Positions 59,485-64,000 of a stretch of 64,000 nucleotides of DNA are shown here, piece after piece (positions within the stretch are counted from its first letter, which is position 1; every line of letters starts with the position of its first letter). The notes under the pieces were generated by a model that was not told the DNA's origin, searched no databases, and saw only the letters and a program-made list of their open reading frames with translations. Origin of the DNA: Desulfacinum infernum DSM 9756 (GTDB lineage: Bacteria > Desulfobacterota > Syntrophobacteria > Syntrophobacterales > DSM-9756). The stretch covers positions 1-64,000 of the forward strand of contig NZ_FQVB01000009.1 of assembly GCF_900129305.1 (NCBI RefSeq). The letters are read 5' to 3'. A program made the position numbers and the translations under genes.

Positions 59485-60039
59485 ATGAAGACGCGTAGCG
59501 CCGGCACGGTCTCCGATCTTCCGGAGCTTTTCCGCAAAAAATCGGAAAATCTCTACCGGCACCACCGGTGGTACTGTTCGGAAGCGGTCCTATTGACCTT
59601 TAACCGGGCCTTCGGCTGCGAACTTCCCGATGAAGTGGTGGTCGGCCTGGCCTCGGGCCTGCCGGAAGGGCTGGGGGGGAGCGGCTGTGTGTGTGGGGCC
59701 GTGAGCGGCGCGGCGGTGGCTCTAGGGCTGGTGGTGGGCGCCGCTAAGGGACTTAGGAGCCGCAAGGACGTTCGGGCGGCCGTGGCCGAGCTTCACGAAC
59801 GGTTCAAGGAACAGTTCGGAGCCACCTGCTGCCGCACGCTAACCCGAAAGGTTCGCCACGATCCGAAGCTCCACTTCGACCACTGCGCGGGGGTGACCGG
59901 TGCTGCGGCCGAGTTGGCGGTCCGGATTCTCCTGGAACAATGGCCGGAATTGGCTCGCCGTGCGAACAAAGGCTACCTGCGAAAGACCGAAGGCGCCCTT
60001 TCCGGCCGACTCAAAAAAGCCGCCCTGCTCCTTCCTTGA
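59485..60039 (+). CDS. C_GCAxxG_C_C family redox-active protein
   Basis: A 184-aa protein of the C_GCAxxG_C_C family (TIGR01909), found in anaerobes and thought to be redox active. Conserved pieces are YCSEAVLLTFNRAFG, GLPEGLGGSGCVCGAVSGAA, FGATCCRTLTRK and FDHCAGVTGAAAEL, giving the Cys pattern of the name. Compared with the typical GCAxxG the second residue pattern is GCVCG. No signal peptide is seen, so a cytoplasmic role is likely. Its partner is unknown. Confidence 0.85.
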   Translation: MKTRSAGTVSDLPELFRKKSENLYRHHRWYCSEAVLLTFNRAFGCELPDEVVVGLASGLPEGLGGSGCVCGAVSGAAVALGLVVGAAKGLRSRKDVRAAVAELHERFKEQFGATCCRTLTRKVRHDPKLHFDHCAGVTGAAAELAVRILLEQWPELARRANKGYLRKTEGALSGRLKKAALLLP

Positions 60040-60444
60040 GGGACAAAATTCCGGGAATGCCCTCTGCACCTTCCCGCAAAGGATTTCCACGGGAAACAAC
60101 CTCCTGGTCCGGCGACTCTTTTGCCGGATTCTTTTATCATGACGGGATTAGCGGGCGTGGATCAACCCCGCCCCTACCCAGCAGGCTCCTCTCATTTCGT
60201 AGGGGCGGGCTTTACGCCCGCCCGCGCCAATCCCTCGACGAGAAAAGACGTCCAGTCTATAGGAAACGCGGCCTCGGCCGTCCGTGATGGGGTTTATATG
60301 AAAGAGCAGTGCTTTCGGTCCATTGCAGGAACGACCTTGGCCCGGTGCGTTGCGGGCAGGGCACGAAACCGAACCAATGTCTGTAGGAACGGTGCAAGCC
60401 TCGAGGAGGGTATCCTGTTTCGATAGGGATGGTGGCGACCCCGG
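60040..60444. other. Gene-free stretch with a GC hairpin
   Basis: No supportable gene. A perfect hairpin GGGCGGGC-TTTAC-GCCCGCCC (60203-60223) belongs to the GC hairpin family. A preceding AACCCCGCCCC stretch may be a worn partner arm. The remaining sequence up to the LysR stop shows nothing recognisable. Confidence 0.6.
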
Positions 60445-61341
60445 TTAACCGTGGTTGTGGGCCTTCAGGTGGGCTTCAAAAGAGGCGCACAGGGGCGAGG
60501 GCTCTCGGCCCCGGCGTTTGACCAGAAAAAACGGGCGCTCCATGACCAGGCCGCGGAGGGGGACGATGGCCAGAAGCCCGTGGGCGGCATCCTCGGCCAC
60601 CGCCTGCCGGGACAGGATGGACACCCCGATGCCCGCCTTGATGCTCTGACGGACCGCCTCCGTGGTTCCCATCTCCGCCACAACCTTGAGACGCCGGGGT
60701 TCCAGCCCGTGCTGTTCCAGGTAGTGGTAGGCCACCATGCGGGTGCCCGATCCCCGGTGACGGGCGATGAACGGCTCTTCCGCCAATTCTTCCACGGCCA
60801 CCTCCCGGCGCCCGTTCCAACGGTGCCCTTTGGGAACCGCCAAAACCAGCTCGTCGGAAAAGATCTGCTGGAAGTCCAAGCGCCGGTCCTTCCATTGGGA
60901 TCCCACCAGCCCCAATTCGTGGCGGCCGTCCAGAACCCCCTCCGCCACTTCCGCGGTGCTGGCGATGTGCACCCGGATCTGCACCTCCCTGTGTTTCTCC
61001 TTGAAGGTGCCGATGAGGCGCGGCAGGATGTAGGTGCCTGGGATGGTGCTGGCCCCCACGGTGAGCTCCCCCGCCAGGTGGCCCCGGTAGGCCGCCAGCG
61101 CCTGGAGCGCCTCGTCTTTCAGTGCCAGGATCTTACGGGCGTATTCGTAAAGGATGGTGCCCGCCTGGGTGGGAAGGACCTCCCGGCCCAAGCGGTCCAC
61201 CAGCCGTTCGCCCACCAGCTCTTCCAGGGTGCGGATGTGTTCGCTGATGGTGGGCTGGGACAGGAGAACCGATTCCGCCGCCTTGGTGAAACTTCCCAGT
61301 TCCACCACTTTGCAAAAGACTTCCAAGCGCCGAAGATCCAT
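60445..61341 (-). CDS. LysR-family regulator, selenium-metabolism-associated type
   Basis: A 298-aa LysR regulator. Residues 1-60 form the helix-turn-helix (MDLRRLEVFCKVVELGSFTK, AAESVLLSQPTISEHIR). The effector domain begins GELTVGASTIPGTYILPRLI and contains FIARHRGSGTR and AEMGTTEAVRQSIKAGIGVS. The sequence resembles LysR proteins that accompany YedF and SelD in Deltaproteobacteria; yedF is 6 kb away. It is divergent from the TIGR00300-type gene, a typical LysR target position. ATG 61341 matches the family start. Confidence 0.85.
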   Translation of the reverse strand: MDLRRLEVFCKVVELGSFTKAAESVLLSQPTISEHIRTLEELVGERLVDRLGREVLPTQAGTILYEYARKILALKDEALQALAAYRGHLAGELTVGASTIPGTYILPRLIGTFKEKHREVQIRVHIASTAEVAEGVLDGRHELGLVGSQWKDRRLDFQQIFSDELVLAVPKGHRWNGRREVAVEELAEEPFIARHRGSGTRMVAYHYLEQHGLEPRRLKVVAEMGTTEAVRQSIKAGIGVSILSRQAVAEDAAHGLLAIVPLRGLVMERPFFLVKRRGREPSPLCASFEAHLKAHNHG

Positions 61342-61568
61342 GATGGCCGTTCGCCTCAATCGGAATGATCGATAAATGAAATCGGTCCTGTATATACGCG
61401 AGTTCCCTGGCCCGTCAACCACTTCCAACGTCTCCGGGCCTTGAGATCGCTTGGGCTTTCAATGCGACGCCTTACCCTGTTATGGTGTCCCAAAGGTCAA
61501 TCCAAAAGGCAGATCGGGATCTTTCAACTCTTTTCCAAAGCAAAGGCTGCAAACCAGGGAGGTGCGCC

Positions 61569-62672
61569 GTGTTTCGAATGCCCGAATACCATCCGCCGGA
61601 CTTTTCCGATCCGCTTTTCGCCGAGGCTCCCCTGGTCGCCTTCCGGGAAGTGGCGAAGGCCGGAGTGGCACCCGAGGGCTACCATGCCACGTCGGTCTTT
61701 CCGGAATACTTCCACGTGGAACCGGGCCGCTGGGAGCTGCTTCGGGAGTCCCGCATGGACTGCGTGGTGGTGCAGCGACCGGACGGGTGCCTGGACGTGG
61801 TGGAGTTCCGGCGGCTTCAGCCGGGGGATAGGGTGGCCGTGGGCCGCGGGGAGAACGCCGAGGAGGGCATCTATGTGCATGCGGATGCCTTTCAGGACAT
61901 GTCCGCAACCGGGGACAAGTTCGCCTTCCGCACGCGCCTGACCCGTGAGACGTCCTTTTCCATCGACTACGATGAATTCTACGACCTGCTTTCCTACGAG
62001 CGGGATCACGGCACCATCGTCTGGGTTTTGGGACCCGCCGTGGTCTTTGACCAGGACGCTCGAAGCGCCTTTGCCTCCCTCATCCGCCACGGGTACGTGC
62101 ACGCCCTGCTGGCCGGAAATGCCCTGGCCACCCACGATCTGGAAGGGGCCCTTTTCGGGACCGCCCTGGGCCAGGAAATCTATTCCAAGCGATCCGTGCC
62201 CTTGGGCCACTACCACCATCTGGACGCCATCAACCGGCTGCGGGAGGTGGGTTCCATCGAGGAGGCGATCCGGCGGGGGATGGTGAAAGACGGCGTGATG
62301 CACGCGGCGGTGAGCCAGGGAATCCCCGTGGTGTTGGCGGGCTCCATCCGGGACGACGGTCCGCTTCCCGGCGTCATCGCGGACGCCTATGAAGCCCAGG
62401 ACCGCATGCGGGACCAGGTGCGCCGGGCCACCACCATCGTGGCCCTGGCCACCCAGCTCCATGCCATCGCCACGGGCAACATGGCTCCGTCCTATCGCGT
62501 GCTGGAAGACGGCACCGTGCGGCCCGTCTTTTTTTACACGGTGGACATGTCGGAGTTTGCCGTGCAGAAGCTAGCCAACCGGGGGTCCCTCACCGCCCGG
62601 TCCATTCTCACCAACGTGCAGGATTTCGTGGTCACCGTGGAACGCGGCCTCCGCCGCCGGGAAGAAGGTTAG
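61569..62672 (+). CDS. TIGR00300-family protein (LOR/SDH domain, ornithine cyclodeaminase-like)
   Basis: A 367-aa protein. Family strings include VVEFRRLQPGDRVAVGRGEN, GIYVHADAF, SIDYDEFYDLL, GLVRH-type LLAGNALATHDLEGALFGTA, VVLAGSIRDDGPLPGV, GNMAPSYRV and SILTNVQDFVVTVERGL. Members carry the LOR/SDH domain; archaeal and cyanobacterial relatives act as ornithine cyclodeaminase (ornithine to proline plus ammonia). GTG 61569 follows GGGAGGT; ATG 61578 is the alternative. A carbamate kinase is nearby, so a role in arginine/ornithine breakdown is plausible. LysR at 60445 is divergent and may regulate it. The stop overlaps a MITE-like repeat. Confidence 0.75.
   Translation: MFRMPEYHPPDFSDPLFAEAPLVAFREVAKAGVAPEGYHATSVFPEYFHVEPGRWELLRESRMDCVVVQRPDGCLDVVEFRRLQPGDRVAVGRGENAEEGIYVHADAFQDMSATGDKFAFRTRLTRETSFSIDYDEFYDLLSYERDHGTIVWVLGPAVVFDQDARSAFASLIRHGYVHALLAGNALATHDLEGALFGTALGQEIYSKRSVPLGHYHHLDAINRLREVGSIEEAIRRGMVKDGVMHAAVSQGIPVVLAGSIRDDGPLPGVIADAYEAQDRMRDQVRRATTIVALATQLHAIATGNMAPSYRVLEDGTVRPVFFYTVDMSEFAVQKLANRGSLTARSILTNVQDFVVTVERGLRRREEG
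61708..61723. promoter_or_regulatory. Weak parS-like palindrome inside the TIGR00300 gene
   Basis: ACTTCCACGTGGAACC shares 13 contiguous bases (TTCCACGTGGAAC) with the parS site at 5726. Mismatches fall at both ends. It may be chance, as TTCCACGTGGAA is favoured by Phe-His-Val-Glu codons. Confidence 0.3.
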
Positions 62673-62814
62673 GAGCCTGTCCGAGAACGCCGCAAACCGT
62701 CACTCCCGCGCAAGCGGGAGTCCATAAGATGCCGGAAATTCTGGATCCCCGCTTCCGCGGGGATGACGGATGGACGTTGCAAGGGGCAAATAAGCCATTG
62801 TCGGACAGGCTCCC
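62671..62814. repeat. MITE-like repeat, core type B, complete
   Basis: About 144 bp from AGGAGCCTGTCCGAGAAC to ATTGTCGGACAGGCTCC. The core has a CACTCCCGCGCAAGCGGGAG palindrome and a GATCCCCGCTTCCGCGGGGA palindrome followed by TGACGG. It begins within the stop codon of the TIGR00300 gene. Confidence 0.9.
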
Positions 62815-62917
62815 GGGGGGTGAGGTTTTCGAGTGCGTTGTGGAACGGCCTGCTCCACCGGCCATCGCCGACCGGGCCTGCAAACGGCCTTTGGGCTCAC
62901 GCCTGACTCTTCAACCG

Positions 62918-62966
62918 TTATCCGTTACCCGTTACCCGTCACTCATCACTCATCACTCATCACTCC
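62918..62966. repeat. Heptamer repeats at the end of arcC
   Basis: Three CCGTTAT/CCGTTAC units are followed by four TCACTCA/TCACTCC units (62939-62966). On the minus strand the second set reads TGAGTGA, and the carbamate kinase stop (TGA at 62960-62962) is inside it. Confidence 0.9.
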
Positions 62967-63904
62967 GCCCAAATCCGGGTGCCCGCCCTTCCTTCCACCG
63001 CCGCTTCGATGGCGTCGATGGACGTGATGACGGCTTCTTTTCCCGTGGCCCGGACGAACTCCACGGCCGCTTCCACCTTGGGCCCCATGGACCCTTGCGG
63101 AAAATGGCCCTCCCGGGCCAGCCGTTCGGCTTCCTCGGCGGAAAGACGCTCCAAGAGCCTCTGTTCGGGCCGTCCGTAATGGACATAGGCGCCGGGGACG
63201 TCGGTGGCGATGCAGAAAAGATCCACGCCCACCTCCCGGGCCAGCCGGGCGCTGGCCAGGTCCTTGTCGATCACCGCATCCACGCCGGCGAAGCTCCGCC
63301 CTTCCCGCACCACGGGAATGCCCCCTCCGCCGCAGCAGATCACCACGAAGTCCATGGCGATGAGCCGCTGGATCTCGCGTCGTTCCACAATATGGAGCGG
63401 CTTGGGTGAAGCCACCACCCTCCGGTATCCCTTGGCCGTCTTTTTCACCGGAAAAGGCAGCTCGGGCACCACCTCTTCGGGATAGACCGGCCCGATGGGC
63501 TTGGTAGGGTTGCGGAAGGCCGGATCCTTCGGGTCCACCACCACGTAGCTGATGAGGCTCACCAGGTGCTTCTGGGTGACGATCCCCAGGTCCATGAGGG
63601 CGCTGTCCAGGGTGGATTCGATCATGTAGCCGATCTGTCCCTGGGTCTGGGCCACCAGGATTTCCAGGGGCAGCCGGGGCACGTGGGGGCAGCACTCCTG
63701 CTGCAGCAGAAGATTTCCCACCTGGGGGCCGTTTCCGTGGGTGATGAGGATCCGGTGAGACTCGCACAGCCGGGCGATCTGACTCATGGGAACGCGGAGG
63801 TTTTCGAACTGCTCCTCGATGGTTCCTTCCTGGCCCTTTCGAATGAGGGCGTTTCCGCCCAGGGCCACCAGCAGGACGGGCTTGGGAGGAGTGGACGGGC
63901 TCAT
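62960..63904 (-). CDS. arcC: Carbamate kinase
   Basis: Interconverts carbamoyl phosphate plus ADP with carbamate plus ATP. The 314-aa protein shows the amino-acid kinase fold: LLVALGGNALIRKG (N-terminal glycine loop), LITHGNGPQVGNLLLQQE, VVICCGGGGIPVV, FAGVDAVIDKDLASARLA and FPQGSMGPKVEAAVEFV. ATG 63904 overlaps the stop of an upstream gene by 4 bp. In the arginine deiminase route it recovers ATP; other genes of that route are not in the window. Its stop lies in a heptamer array. Confidence 0.93.
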   Translation of the reverse strand: MSPSTPPKPVLLVALGGNALIRKGQEGTIEEQFENLRVPMSQIARLCESHRILITHGNGPQVGNLLLQQECCPHVPRLPLEILVAQTQGQIGYMIESTLDSALMDLGIVTQKHLVSLISYVVVDPKDPAFRNPTKPIGPVYPEEVVPELPFPVKKTAKGYRRVVASPKPLHIVERREIQRLIAMDFVVICCGGGGIPVVREGRSFAGVDAVIDKDLASARLAREVGVDLFCIATDVPGAYVHYGRPEQRLLERLSAEEAERLAREGHFPQGSMGPKVEAAVEFVRATGKEAVITSIDAIEAAVEGRAGTRIWAE

Positions 63905-64000
63905 GGGTTGGGCTCCGATTCGAAAAGGGACGGCAGTCGGCGCTTCAGGGCCTCTTCCAGCGAGGGACTTCCGTGATCCCGGTATTCGTAGCGCACCCGT
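63901..64000 (-). CDS. C-terminal end of an unidentified gene upstream of arcC
   Basis: A frame enters from beyond the window and reads RVRYEYRDHGSPSLEEALKR, then RLPSLFESEPNP, to a TGA overlapping the arcC start (ATGA). The overlap shows a real coupled gene. Thirty-two residues are too few to identify it. Confidence 0.6.
   Translation of the reverse strand, partial: RVRYEYRDHGSPSLEEALKRRLPSLFESEPNP

Noticed and set aside
60121-60426. Open frame of 101 codons after the C_GCAxxG_C_C gene
   Set aside because: It runs through a GC hairpin repeat, lacks a ribosome binding site and resembles no protein.

Overview
The window is a GC-rich bacterial chromosome segment, dense with genes on both strands and carrying no rRNA or tRNA that I could see. 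Gene content suggests an anaerobic Desulfobacterota (former Deltaproteobacteria), perhaps a Syntrophobacter/Desulfacinum-like sulfate reducer: YedF and a selenium-associated type LysR regulator, a C_GCAxxG_C_C redox protein, a TIGR00300-type protein, several DksA-type zinc-finger proteins, and dispersed hairpin repeats. This taxonomic call is inference. The rsmG...parA-parB order with a perfect parS site suggests the replication-origin side of the chromosome.

Layout. 1-3360: mobile-element debris around rsmG (end of an IS21-family element, a broken tyrosine recombinase, an IS110-family element with a nonsense mutation). 3383-10373: NAD salvage (pncA-pncB), a DUF6504-like protein, parS-parA-parB, cobalamin assembly (cobU, cobS) and birA. 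10490-11427: dksA and moaC. 11578-23125: a carbon-phosphorus lyase locus (GNAT, phnM, phnC, phnD, phnE, a TIM-barrel epimerase-like gene, phnG-H-I-J-K-L, a DksA-like gene, and a convergent hexapeptide transferase). No phnN, phnP or phnF is visible. 23167-28431: phoH preceded by two tiny coupled ORFs, a truncated phosphodiesterase, a Tat-exported HD-domain protein and an alkaline phosphatase, so the phosphorus theme continues. 28518-42517: YibE/F-like protein, OlsF-like ornithine-lipid synthase, PHP-glycosyltransferase fusion, a coiled-coil protein, a short DnaJ, comM, PBP1a and a DinG-type helicase. 42640-51765: a substrate-binding protein plus PAS sensor, tandem UspA, LemA plus DUF2207, a MarR-metallohydrolase-hotdog cluster, and an epimerase. 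52331-57765: a DisA-like (diadenylate cyclase domain) protein, yedF, zur and znuBCA with candidate Zur boxes. 58219-64000: MauE-like, rhodanese, C_GCAxxG_C_C, LysR, TIGR00300 protein, carbamate kinase and the end of one further gene.

The most striking unexplained structure is in the intergenic DNA. Five arrays of 7-bp tandem repeats occur, four of which contain the stop codon of the neighbouring gene. A family of roughly 140-220 bp MITE-like elements shares the terminal repeat GGAGCCTGTCCGA and carries at least two different cores. There are also several copies of a short GC hairpin with a TTTA-type loop. These families sit at gene ends and may act as terminators or transcript 3'-end elements, or may simply be tolerated there.

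Starts were set from visible Shine-Dalgarno sequences and family lengths. All functional calls come from reading the protein sequence without database searches.
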